Assembly (NCBI RefSeq): GCF_020103695.1
Contig: NZ_JAHXBF010000011.1
Location: 310,001-374,000 of the forward strand
DNA: 64,000 bases
From: Hyalangium versicolor
GTDB taxonomy: Bacteria; Myxococcota; Myxococcia; Myxococcales; Myxococcaceae
Direction of reading: 5' to 3'
Positions 26,159 through 34,590 of the stretch are shown piece by piece. A program made the position numbers and the translations under genes. How positions within the stretch are numbered: the stretch's first letter is position 1; every line of letters begins with the position of its first letter. The notes below the pieces were generated by a model that had not been told where the DNA came from, did not search any database, and was given only the letters and a program-made list of their open reading frames with translations.

Positions 26159-27658
26159 ATGTCCATCCATTCCGTTGGCAACCACCACTCCGCGTTCTCC
26201 GCCCAGACGATCTCCAAGGGCACTCAAGCGCCGGTTTCGTCCAATCCGTCGGCCGCCACGGAGAGAGGCGGGTGCGGTGGCGCTCACAAGCACCAGCGCA
26301 TGTTCGCCCGGGATGCTTTTGAGGCCGCGGGCGCGAGTGGCCAGGGTGGCGTGGGTGGCACGTCCGAGCTGCAGGCCCAGCTCACGCAGCTGCTGGATGT
26401 GATCAAGCAGCTCACGGATCTGCTCTCCTCCGGCAAGCTGGCGGAAGGCGGCGTGCCGGAGCTGGGCGGTGCCAGCGGTGGCGCTTCCCAGCAGGGTGCT
26501 CCCGAGGCGGCGGCCGGCGGCGTGGGCTCGCCGGGAGAGGCCGCCCCGCCCGTTCAGCCCCAGGGCTCCGACAAGCCGGTCGACTCGGTGGGCTCCAGCT
26601 CCGCGTCCAGTTCCAACTCCAGCTCCGCGTCCAGTTCCGGCTCCAGCTCCGAGGCTGGCGTTGTCAGCAACAGGGGCGAGGCAGGCCCGCCGCCGGACGC
26701 CATCAACGCCAAGGACTTCGGCGTGGTCGGCGACGGGAAGACCGATGACCAGGCCGCCCTGCAGAAGGCGCTCGATGCCGCCAAGGCCTCCGGCAAGCCC
26801 CTGTATCTGGGGCCGGGCAACTACAACCACAGCGGCGTCCTGACGCTGGATGGCGTCTCCATGGTGGGCAGCGGTGACAAGACAGTCCTCACCGCCACCA
26901 ACCCCGACCAGGGGGCCGTGAAGCTCACCGGTAACGGCGCTGCGCTCTCCAACATCAAGACGACCTTCGCGTCGGCGCCCTCCCGCAGCTCCATGCCCGA
27001 CGCGGCCGCCGTCCTGATCCAGGGCGCCACCAACGCGTCCGTCACGAACATGAACATCCAGGGCGCGGCGTCCAACGGCGTCCGGATCGACAACTCCTCC
27101 GGCTCCAAGGTGACCAACAACCTGGTCGTGGGGACCAATGCCGACGGGATCGCCCTGATGAACGGCGCCAGCGACAACCTGGTCAAGAACAACGTCGTGT
27201 CCCAGGCCGGTGACGACAGCTTCTCCGACGACTCGTACAGCAGCGATGCCAAGCAGGACAGTGGCAACACCTTCGAGAGCAACGTCTCGCTCGACAACGC
27301 CTACGGGCGCGGCATCGTCCTGGCGGGTTCCAAGGATGCCAAGGTCCTCAACAACATCGTGTCCGGCTCGAAGTGGGTCGGCATCTGGGGCGACAGCGAT
27401 CCGAACAGCGGCACGATGACCAGCTCCGGCCACAACATCTCGGGCAACACGGTCATCAACAGCCCCAACGGCCCGGCCGTCCAGTACAACATGGCCGGCG
27501 GCGGCGTCAGCGGGACGAAGACGAGCGGCGGCCTGCCGGATCTGGCCTCGATCCTCGGGTGGGATCCGGGTGCCATCCCGAACCGCACGAGCATCAACTC
27601 CGTCTACCAGCCCGGCACCGGCTCCGGCGCCAACAACAGCGGCGGCGTCCGGTCCTGA
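26159..27658 (+). CDS. Pectate-lyase-3-type beta-helix protein with low-complexity N-terminus, no Sec signal
   Basis: This 499-residue protein begins MSIHSVGNHHSAFSAQTISK and has no hydrophobic signal. Residues about 1-180 are Gly/Ser/Ala/Gln-rich, with one amphipathic helix (LQAQLTQLLDVIKQLTDLL) and a serine tract near 145-165. Residues about 190-460 form a parallel beta-helix opening with INAKDFGVVGDGKTDDQAAL, the signature of the pectate lyase 3 group, then Asn-rich turns and 'QAGDDSFSDDSYSSD' with possible metal or catalytic aspartates. The layout recalls plant-pathogen HrpW (harpin-like plus lyase), but direct homology is not claimed. If exported, it needs a non-Sec route. Confidence 0.7.
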   Translation: MSIHSVGNHHSAFSAQTISKGTQAPVSSNPSAATERGGCGGAHKHQRMFARDAFEAAGASGQGGVGGTSELQAQLTQLLDVIKQLTDLLSSGKLAEGGVPELGGASGGASQQGAPEAAAGGVGSPGEAAPPVQPQGSDKPVDSVGSSSASSSNSSSASSSGSSSEAGVVSNRGEAGPPPDAINAKDFGVVGDGKTDDQAALQKALDAAKASGKPLYLGPGNYNHSGVLTLDGVSMVGSGDKTVLTATNPDQGAVKLTGNGAALSNIKTTFASAPSRSSMPDAAAVLIQGATNASVTNMNIQGAASNGVRIDNSSGSKVTNNLVVGTNADGIALMNGASDNLVKNNVVSQAGDDSFSDDSYSSDAKQDSGNTFESNVSLDNAYGRGIVLAGSKDAKVLNNIVSGSKWVGIWGDSDPNSGTMTSSGHNISGNTVINSPNGPAVQYNMAGGGVSGTKTSGGLPDLASILGWDPGAIPNRTSINSVYQPGTGSGANNSGGVRS

Positions 27659-27696
27659 GACATCGCTGCTCCCGGCCAGCGCCTCTTCACAAGCGG

Positions 27697-29604
27697 TCAG
27701 CTCCCGCCGTCGATGAAGGGGCGAGCCTGGACGATCCAGACCTTCTCCCCCTCCAGCACCCACTCGATGTCGAGCGGGCCGCTGTTCCGGAAGACCTTCA
27801 CCAGCTTCGCCGCCGCCAGTGACAGATCCCTCGCGCGGGCCTCCGGGAGCACGGGGGCCTCGCTGGCGGTGGGCACCTCCTTGATACCGCCCTGCGCGTC
27901 GAACACGAGCATCGTCGCGTCAGCCGAGCGCGACAGCACACGGGCCCCCGGGTACTTGATGTCATAGAGGACCTGCTCGGGGACGGTGGTGCCGGACACC
28001 ACGCTCAGCCCCAGCCCGCGCTTGGCGTTGATGGTGTAGGTGTGGTCGTCGCGTGAGTCATAGAGGTTCTTCGTCACCAGCACGCCCGCCGCAGTGGCGT
28101 TGACGCCCGTCTGCACCAGCACTCCGGAGAACACCGAGCGCGGCTCGATGCCGAAGCGCGTCCGCTCCTCCACGGCGTGGAAGTTCCAGAGCGAGGCCCA
28201 GACCTGCTTGATGGCCGCTCCCAACGCCTCCCGCCCCACCACGTTCGGTACCGTGTCGTACAGGCCCGCGCCATTGAAGCCCTTCAGGTCCTCGGCGTTC
28301 GTGGACGAGCGCACGAAAACTCCCTGGCCGCCCAGCGGCCCCTTCACCTGGGCCTCCACCTGATCGAGCAGCGCCTCGTCGATGGGAGCCGCGGTGATGC
28401 GGGCGCGGAAGGCCTCCAGGCGCTCCCGGCGGACCTTCGCGTCCTGCTGGAAGCGCGGATCGGCCAGCATCGTCTCCAGCTCCGCGTCGAGTCCGTGGCG
28501 CTTCAGGTGCTCTACATAGAAGACAAACGGGATGCCGAACCCATTGGGCACGAAGACGCCCTTGAGGCGGGCCTGGACGATCTCCCCGAGGTTCGAGGCC
28601 TTGGTCCCGAAGAGCCGTGCATCCTGGGCGCGCATCTTTTCGAGCGGGCGCAGCTCGTGCACGGTGAGATCGGCCTCGGGCACCAGGATCTTCCGCGCGG
28701 ACTCGCGGGCCTGCTTCCAGGCGTTGAGCTCCTGCTCAGTGGCGGAGCGCAACACGTGGCTCTGGTTGCGCACCTCGAGCCGGACGAGCTGGCCATTCCA
28801 TTCCGCGTAGCGCGTGGCGGCGTCCTTGAGCGTGGCGTTGGGGATGCCCCAGGCGCGCGCGCGCAGGTTCACGTGGGACAGCGGCGTGGAGAACCGTGTC
28901 GACAGCACACCCGCCACCGGCGGCAGATCCGGATAGGAGTCCTGCAGGATGACGATGTCGTCGGGCTCGAAGATGAGCGACTCGTAGGGGGTGCCCGGCG
29001 GGACGATGCGCAGCCGGCCCAGCGCGTTGCCCACGTTGAAGGGGCGGTAGTCGGCCTCCTTGTAGAGCGTGTCACTGGTGACGGTGGGGATGTCCTTCAG
29101 TTCCGCGAGCAAGGCCTCCTGCTTCGTCGACTCCGGGCGGAAGGCCACGTCCTGGATGAAGAAAGACTTCAGCAGACGCTCGCGGGCGCGGCGCACGTCG
29201 GCGGCGCGAATCCGGTCACTCTCCCAGAAGCTGAAGGTCCACCGCTTCGCGCTCCGGTGGTGGGTGATGTAGCCGAGGATGTAGTTCGGCTTCTCCTCGC
29301 TGTAGTTGCGGAAGTACTCCGTCCGCTCCTCCGGAGACATCTTGTGCCGCAGGATGACCTTGGAGACGAAGTCGTAGTGCAGTTGGTAGAGGTTGACGTC
29401 GAAGAAGTAGATGCGATCCGACTTCAGATCGATGAGGAACTTGCCCACGTCATCGGTCCCGATGGGGTGCGCGTAGGCGGCGAACGTGGCCGCGTCGCGG
29501 ATCTCCGAGATGAACGGAGGGCGTGAGCGCGAGGCGCCACTCGCCGGCCCCTGCACCAGCAGGAGGACGAGCAACCCGAGGGACACGTGAAGGGTTCGAA
29601 GCAT
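27697..29604 (-). CDS. Exported PEP/pyruvate-binding (PPDK-like) protein with rearranged domains
   Basis: This 635-residue protein has a clear N-terminal signal (MLRTLHVSLGLLVLLLVQG, then ASGA). Residues about 190-260 resemble the swivelling phosphohistidine domain of PEP synthase/PPDK ('GVLSTRFSTPLSHVNLRARA', His244 in the SH position). Residues about 330-635 are the ATP-grasp nucleotide domain (GTKASNLGEIVQ, FVRSSTNAEDL, and the end motif DIEWVLEGEKVWIVQARPF). In canonical enzymes the ATP-grasp domain comes first and the protein is cytosolic; here the order is reversed and a signal peptide is present. Whether it can act where ATP is scarce is unclear. Confidence 0.75.
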   Translation of the reverse strand: MLRTLHVSLGLLVLLLVQGPASGASRSRPPFISEIRDAATFAAYAHPIGTDDVGKFLIDLKSDRIYFFDVNLYQLHYDFVSKVILRHKMSPEERTEYFRNYSEEKPNYILGYITHHRSAKRWTFSFWESDRIRAADVRRARERLLKSFFIQDVAFRPESTKQEALLAELKDIPTVTSDTLYKEADYRPFNVGNALGRLRIVPPGTPYESLIFEPDDIVILQDSYPDLPPVAGVLSTRFSTPLSHVNLRARAWGIPNATLKDAATRYAEWNGQLVRLEVRNQSHVLRSATEQELNAWKQARESARKILVPEADLTVHELRPLEKMRAQDARLFGTKASNLGEIVQARLKGVFVPNGFGIPFVFYVEHLKRHGLDAELETMLADPRFQQDAKVRRERLEAFRARITAAPIDEALLDQVEAQVKGPLGGQGVFVRSSTNAEDLKGFNGAGLYDTVPNVVGREALGAAIKQVWASLWNFHAVEERTRFGIEPRSVFSGVLVQTGVNATAAGVLVTKNLYDSRDDHTYTINAKRGLGLSVVSGTTVPEQVLYDIKYPGARVLSRSADATMLVFDAQGGIKEVPTASEAPVLPEARARDLSLAAAKLVKVFRNSGPLDIEWVLEGEKVWIVQARPFIDGGS

Positions 29605-29689
29605 GGAGCTATTCCACCTCGGGTGGTCTGCCGGGGGAAGTCTGTTGCGGGCCGTGCTCCACTGTATGCGCTACAGACAGCCAGGCGAT

Positions 29690-30409
29690 TCAGGAGCGGT
29701 GCACGTCGCGGAAGGCCAGCATCTCGGGCAGCCGCTGTTCCTTCTCGTCATCGAAGCCGCAGCGGCCATTCCACTCGGGCGGGTTCTCGTACGTACCGAA
29801 GAGCATGTCCCACCAGGGGATGTCACCATAGTTGTTCCGGTGTCTGCCGTACTCGTGGTGGATGCGGTGCATCTCGGGCCGCTGGAAGAACCAGCCCACC
29901 CACCGCGGAGTGCGCACGTTGGTGTGATAGAAGAACTCGCCCAGCGCGGTGCAGGCGGTGTAGACGGCGCCCGCCGCCGGGCTCAGCCCCAACAGCGTGT
30001 AGACGAGCAGACTGCCGATGATGGAGTTCACCGTCATCTCCAGCGGGTGCTTGTAGAAGCTGGTGATGACCTCCAGGCGCTGCGGGCTGTGGTGGATCTG
30101 ATGAAAGAGCCGCCAGAGCCAGTCGTTCTCGTGCCGCACCCGGTGCCACCAATAGAAGACTAAGGTGGCGATGAAGTACGCGATGACGCCTCCCACCAAC
30201 GGAGGCACATGCCGCGACAGGTGGAACACGGAAGCCGCGGACAGCCAACGCTCCCAGCTGTAGCCCGCGAGCACCACCACCGCCACCTGCACCAGGTTGA
30301 TGAGCACCACGCGCAGGGGCCACGTGCGCACGGACGGCAGACGCCAGCCCATGAAGAGACGCTCGATGACGAAACAGCATGCGGCGACAGCAATCAGCGC
30401 GGGGAGCAT
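29690..30409 (-). CDS. Sterol desaturase / fatty acid hydroxylase family membrane protein
   Basis: This 239-residue protein starts at 30409 with GGAGG six bases upstream. It has about four membrane helices and the histidine clusters that bind a di-iron centre: HRVRH, HQIHHS and HRIHHEYGRHRNN. The end 'GDIPWWDMLFGTYENPPEW' is typical of the sterol desaturase/fatty acid hydroxylase superfamily, which oxidises lipid C-H bonds at the membrane. Myxobacteria make sterols, carotenoids and hydroxy fatty acids, so any of these could be the substrate. The PPDK-like gene lies 85 bp downstream on the same strand. Confidence 0.85.
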   Translation of the reverse strand: MLPALIAVAACCFVIERLFMGWRLPSVRTWPLRVVLINLVQVAVVVLAGYSWERWLSAASVFHLSRHVPPLVGGVIAYFIATLVFYWWHRVRHENDWLWRLFHQIHHSPQRLEVITSFYKHPLEMTVNSIIGSLLVYTLLGLSPAAGAVYTACTALGEFFYHTNVRTPRWVGWFFQRPEMHRIHHEYGRHRNNYGDIPWWDMLFGTYENPPEWNGRCGFDDEKEQRLPEMLAFRDVHRS

Positions 30410-30619
30410 GAGGGACCTCCGGAGAGAGGAGTCCCTGCCCCGGCTGCAGTCGCTGTGCCATGAAAGACTGCGGCCGTGCGGCCACGGAGCGTTCTCACGA
30501 GCCCTTGGAAATCCGCGCGTTTGGAGTGACGGGAGGGGCAAGGGCCCCACCCTCCCCCTTCCTCATCGGGCAGCCACGTACCGCTGTGTGCACGCCGTTA
30601 CACAGGCTCTCGTCACGGC

Positions 30620-31243
30620 TCACGAAGCCTGAGCCACATCGATGTGGAGCTCGACGCGCCGGTTGGCCGAGCGACCGGCCACGGTGTCATTGGGCGCCAC
30701 CGGCTCTGTCTCGCCCTTGCCCAGCACCATCATCTGCTGGGGCTGGACACCTCGGGAACTCAGCACGCGCTGGACGGCCTCGGCCCGCCGCAAAGAGAGC
30801 TCCTCGTTATAGGGTCCCGGGCCCTGGCTATCCGTGTGGCCCTCGACGCGGAGCCGGTCATCCGGGTACTTCGCGAGGATGTCCCCAATGCGCGAGAGCT
30901 GGTCGATGGCGCTCTCGGTGAGCACGGCGCTGTCGGTCTTGAAGAGCAGCTCGCTGCGCAGGTTCAGCAACAAGCCGTGGTCCGTCTTCCGCGTCTCGGC
31001 GACCTGCTCCAGTTCGTGCGCCCGCTTGTCGAGGTAGTTGCCCACCGCCGCGCCCGCCGCCGCCCCCACGCCAGCGCCCACGGCCGCACCCTCGAAGTCC
31101 CCGCCCACCATGGCTCCGGTCGCTCCACCCACGACGGCTCCCGCCGCCGCCCCCGTGGCCGTCCGCTTGCCAGGAGTCGCACAGCCCACCACGGCCAGCA
31201 CCAGCACGGGAGCCAACACCCTCGTCTTCTTCCATGCGTTCAC
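30620..31243 (-). CDS. OmpA-family lipoprotein with glycine-zipper domain
   Basis: This 207-residue protein starts at a GTG (31243), fixed by AAGGAGG six bases upstream; the longer frame lacks any ribosome site. The lipoprotein signal ends LAVVGC. Residues about 28-75 are a glycine zipper ('GAAAGAVVGGATGAMVGG' then 'GAAVGAGVGAAAGAAVG') that packs in membranes. The C-terminal OmpA domain has the peptidoglycan-binding signature EGHTDSQGPGPYNEELSLRR. It probably links the outer membrane to the wall. It is of the YiaD/Pal-like type common in proteobacteria. Confidence 0.88.
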   Translation of the reverse strand: MNAWKKTRVLAPVLVLAVVGCATPGKRTATGAAAGAVVGGATGAMVGGDFEGAAVGAGVGAAAGAAVGNYLDKRAHELEQVAETRKTDHGLLLNLRSELLFKTDSAVLTESAIDQLSRIGDILAKYPDDRLRVEGHTDSQGPGPYNEELSLRRAEAVQRVLSSRGVQPQQMMVLGKGETEPVAPNDTVAGRSANRRVELHIDVAQAS

Positions 31244-31367
31244 GTGAAGCCTCCTTGTGGTCCCTCTGTTTCGAGAGGAAACATGGGGGAGGCATTCACA
31301 AACCTCTCGCTCGGGCCCGGCAGGCTGCCTGCTCCCCGGAGAGCCTCTCGACGGCCCACGAAGAAAA

Positions 31368-31394
31368 CCCCGGCTCGCCAGTGGGCGGCCGGGG
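31368..31394 (-). terminator. Intrinsic terminator after the Ig-repeat lipoprotein gene
   Basis: CCCCGGC (31368-31374) and GCCGGGG (31388-31394) form a 7-bp stem with a 13-base loop, 44 bp past the stop of the minus-strand lipoprotein gene. Read on the minus strand, the stem is followed directly by TTTT, as in a Rho-independent terminator. Confidence 0.6.
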
Positions 31395-31437
31395 CCTTGC
31401 CAGCTCCCTTGCTGCAATGGGAGGCAGCGGGAACCGA

Positions 31438-32901
31438 TCAGTTCTGGATGCGGACGGGGATGCTCGTCTCCGTCATGTGGCCCGCGGTGTCATAGATGCG
31501 AGCGATGAGGGTGTAATCCCCGTTGATGAAGTTGAGCGTGTTGAAGTTGATCGAGTAAGGCGCCTTGCCATCCCAGGTGATGTACTGGCTCCCAAGATAG
31601 AAGTTCACCTGATCCATGCCCACATCGTCCTGAGCGCTGACGGTGAGAGCGACCGTGCCGCTCAGCACGGCGCCCGAGGCCGGCGACGTGAACACTCCCG
31701 TGGGCGGCAGATCATTGCTGACGCTCACCGACACCTGGCTCTGGCTGCTGTGGCCGGCCGCATCGTAGGCCTTGGCGGTGATCACATGGCTGCCATTGGG
31801 GACGCCGAGCGTGTTCCAGCTGAGCTGATAGGGAGCGCTCGCGACGGAGCCCAGCAGGACACCATCCGAGAGGAACTCCACATGGGTCACGCCCACCAGA
31901 TCGCTCGCGGAGGCAGCGAGGTTGACCGAGCCGGAGAGCACCGCTCCCGCCGAGGGCGCGGTGAAGGCCACCGTCGGAGCATGGTTGTCGACGACGACCG
32001 TGATGGGAGCGGAGATCGTCGTGTGCGAGGCAGTGTCCACGGCTCGAGCGGTGAGGCTGTAGGTGCCGTCAGCGATGAGCGTGGTGTTCCAGTTGAGCCC
32101 ATAGGGCGGCAGTGGATCGTAGCCGAGGTAATTAGACCCCGCGTAGAAGAGAACGCGATCCACCTGGGCATCATCCGAGGCCTCGGCCGCGAGCTGCGCC
32201 GTGCCGCTCAGCACGGAGCCCGGAGCGGTGAGGGTGACCTCGGGCGGAGAGTCTCCCAGACGGAACACGAGATCATCACGGTCCGTGTAGGTGCTGAAGT
32301 CGCCGGTGACGCAGGCCCCTGCGCTGGACTTGTAGCGCATCACGGCCCGGATGGCCTGCAGGTCCGCGCCCGCGGTGAGCACAAAGCTCGTCGAGAGCAC
32401 CTGGGCGTTGGCCTGGGTGGGCTCGAGCGTGGTCAGCAGCGTCCACTGTGGATTGCTGGCATCTGTGGCGTAGAAGAGATCCAGGTGGTCGCTTGCAAAG
32501 ACGGTATAGGCCCAGATGGTGGCATCCACGGTGACTGTCTTCCCAGGAAGGAACGGACCGCCATCCTGGGTGTAGATGCGCAGCGCATCCAAGGACTCGT
32601 CACTGTGGTACGTGCCGAGAGTGCCATCGGCGCAGGAAGAGAACAGCGTGTTGGGGGCATGGGTCTCGGACGCCGAGCCTCGCCCGTCAATCAAAGAGCC
32701 GGTATCGCAGAGAATGCCCGTGCTCCGGCAGGCGGGTGCCTGGAACTCCGTGTCGTAGGCGGCGAGGCCTCGAAGCTGGGTGAGGGCCTGAGAGGACTGC
32801 TCCGCAGTGAGCGGGGACTCAGGCTCCGCATCCATTCCGCAGCCAGCAAGCAGCAGACCAGCCAGCGCGCGAGCGACATACTTGGGGATGGAATGACTCA
32901 C
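31438..32901 (-). CDS. Lipoprotein with three bacterial Ig-like repeats
   Basis: This 487-residue protein has a lipoprotein signal ending GLLLAGC. Residues about 40-215 form an N-terminal domain with three or four cysteines and a beta-rich pattern ('DTGSLIDGRGSASETHAPNT') that I do not recognise. Three Big-type Ig repeats follow, each opening with a T-A/S-P-x-S/A-G-x-V-L-S-G phrase (near residues 228, 320 and 415) and closing near 'YSLTARAVDTASH', 'HVITAKAYDAAGH' and 'YTLIARIYDTAGH'. Such Ig rods usually present or bind carbohydrate at the surface. Its own terminator lies at 31368-31394. Confidence 0.8.
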   Translation of the reverse strand: MSHSIPKYVARALAGLLLAGCGMDAEPESPLTAEQSSQALTQLRGLAAYDTEFQAPACRSTGILCDTGSLIDGRGSASETHAPNTLFSSCADGTLGTYHSDESLDALRIYTQDGGPFLPGKTVTVDATIWAYTVFASDHLDLFYATDASNPQWTLLTTLEPTQANAQVLSTSFVLTAGADLQAIRAVMRYKSSAGACVTGDFSTYTDRDDLVFRLGDSPPEVTLTAPGSVLSGTAQLAAEASDDAQVDRVLFYAGSNYLGYDPLPPYGLNWNTTLIADGTYSLTARAVDTASHTTISAPITVVVDNHAPTVAFTAPSAGAVLSGSVNLAASASDLVGVTHVEFLSDGVLLGSVASAPYQLSWNTLGVPNGSHVITAKAYDAAGHSSQSQVSVSVSNDLPPTGVFTSPASGAVLSGTVALTVSAQDDVGMDQVNFYLGSQYITWDGKAPYSINFNTLNFINGDYTLIARIYDTAGHMTETSIPVRIQN

Positions 32902-33012
32902 AAATGTCTCCTGATGGCGTGAGAGAAGTTCCTGAACCGCGCTTTCCAGCGCTGTCAGTGAGAACTGTTCTACGCCATGGGGCTGACATTTTCGGATGAG
33001 GCTTGAACGAGT

Positions 33013-33747
33013 TCACTCCCGCGGTCGTCCGGGCTCGAAGCGCGCGAGGAAGACCTTGTACTGCAGTGAGACGAAGATCGGACGCGGCTCCACGAGTCCG
33101 GTCCGCGCGAACATCGCGAACAGGGCGGCATCGGATTCGATAGGCCGCACCACATCGAAGAGCTTGCGCCGATGCTCCAGCGCGTCCGGCGGCACTCCGT
33201 ACGCCCGCATTCGCCGCAGCTCCACGTTCGTGAGCACGGGGTCCTTGCCGACGCGGCAGCCCAGCACCAGGGGTGCCCCAGGCTTGAGCCGCCGGGTCAC
33301 CTCCTTCAGCAGCTCGAAGCGGGCCTCCTCGCCCTCCACATGGTGGAGGACGCCCATCATCTGAGCGCCGTCGAACGGGGGGCCGGCAGGCAGGGTGTGT
33401 AGCTCGCCCACGTGCAGGTGCGTGCGCGATAGCAGTCCCTCTGCCTCCAGGCGCTTGCGGGCGACGTCGAGCATGGCCTCGGAGGGATCCACGCCGGTGA
33501 AGCGCCAGCCCGGCACGTCGAAGCGGGTGTAAGGCACCAACTCCGCGCCCGTGCCCACCCCCACGAAGAGCAGCGACGCGGTGTCCTGGCCATCGAGCTG
33601 GGCGGTCAACGCGCTGACGCCGAGCTCGTACAGCGCCTGGCTGCCGGCCAGGTTGACGGAGGCCTGGGCGTCGTAGTGAGCGGCGCGGTCGGCGCCGAAG
33701 CCCGGCACGATGTGGTGGACGGAGTGAGAGGAGTGTTCGTGAGCCAT
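33013..33747 (-). CDS. Class I SAM-dependent methyltransferase
   Basis: This 244-residue protein has SAM motif I as LLFVGVGTGAELVPYTRF, followed by the acidic 'FTGVDPSEAMLDVARKRLEA' that binds the ribose. The N-terminus is His-rich (MAHEHSSHSVHHIVPG). The C-terminus 'LVEPRPIFVSLQYKVFLARF' resembles small-molecule methyltransferases of the UbiE/Tam-like type. The substrate is unknown. It is divergent from the DUF2267 gene. Confidence 0.85.
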   Translation of the reverse strand: MAHEHSSHSVHHIVPGFGADRAAHYDAQASVNLAGSQALYELGVSALTAQLDGQDTASLLFVGVGTGAELVPYTRFDVPGWRFTGVDPSEAMLDVARKRLEAEGLLSRTHLHVGELHTLPAGPPFDGAQMMGVLHHVEGEEARFELLKEVTRRLKPGAPLVLGCRVGKDPVLTNVELRRMRAYGVPPDALEHRRKLFDVVRPIESDAALFAMFARTGLVEPRPIFVSLQYKVFLARFEPGRPRE

Positions 33748-33939
33748 GGTCTATCCTCGGGGGGCTCGCGGGAGGCGAGCCATCGACTGAAGGATGCGTC
33801 GGGCCCCCGATGAATGGGAGAGCGGGGATTCAGGCCGGATCGGCGGAAATTTCGGTCCACAAGTCGATGAAACGGACGGGGATGCTCACGCGAAGCGATG
33901 GTGCACAAACTGGAGGGTGACTCTCGAGGAGGATGCCCC

Positions 33940-34563
33940 ATGACGCACGACGAGTTCCTGTCACATGTCGCCGAGCGCGCCGGGCTGCCTGGCTTGAGGG
34001 AGGCAGAGCGCACCCTCCACGCGGTGCTCGGAACCATCTCGGAGCGGTTGAGCTGGCGGGCCGCCCAGTCCCTGGCGGACGATCTGCCTGCTTCCCTGGC
34101 CTCGAGCCTGCGCAGTGGAGGCGCCCACCAGGACTTCGATCTGAAGGAGCTTTACGCGCGTGTCGCGCGCCGGGACGAGGTACGGCTCGGATTCGCGGTG
34201 GAGCGCACAGCCGTCGTCTGCCAGGTCATCGCGGAGGCGCTCTCTCCCGCGGCGCTGCGCCAACTCCGCGAAGCACTGCCCGAGCCCATGGGTGAACTCT
34301 TCACCCCTCGCGAGCCGGAAGCCCACTTCGAGCCCGTCCATCGCGCTCCGAGAGGCCGCACCTTGGCGGAGGGGCGGCCGGGCAGCCAACATCCTTTGTC
34401 CGAGGCCCGGCCCGAGCGAGCGCACAGCCACTCGGTGGCGCAGGAGGACAACCCTCATGGAGACACGAAGCTCTCCAGCGCCACCGGGCTCACCCAGGAA
34501 CGGGAGCAGGAGACACTCGCCACGGCGCACCCTCGGAGCGTCCTCGAGGGCGCTGGAGAGTGA
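33940..34563 (+). CDS. DUF2267 family protein
   Basis: This 207-residue protein starts at 33940 with GAGGAGG upstream. Residues about 1-130 form the helical DUF2267 repeat ('HDEFLSHVAERAGLPGLREA', 'TLHAVLGTISERLSWRAAQS', 'LPEPMGELF'). Residues beyond about 130 are a charged, low-complexity tail rich in Glu, His and Arg. The family's function is unknown; members occur in genomes with stress-type or membrane-associated genes. It converges on the RING-domain gene. Confidence 0.78.
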   Translation: MTHDEFLSHVAERAGLPGLREAERTLHAVLGTISERLSWRAAQSLADDLPASLASSLRSGGAHQDFDLKELYARVARRDEVRLGFAVERTAVVCQVIAEALSPAALRQLREALPEPMGELFTPREPEAHFEPVHRAPRGRTLAEGRPGSQHPLSEARPERAHSHSVAQEDNPHGDTKLSSATGLTQEREQETLATAHPRSVLEGAGE

Positions 34564-34590
34564 GCCTCGGCACGAGAGACCGCAACTCGA

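Noticed and set aside
26590..26660. Short tandem-looking tract (tccagctccgcgtccagttcc...) considered as a repeat array
   Set aside because: It encodes the Ser-rich linker of the lyase-like protein in frame; there are no spacers, so it is not a CRISPR array or minisatellite of note.
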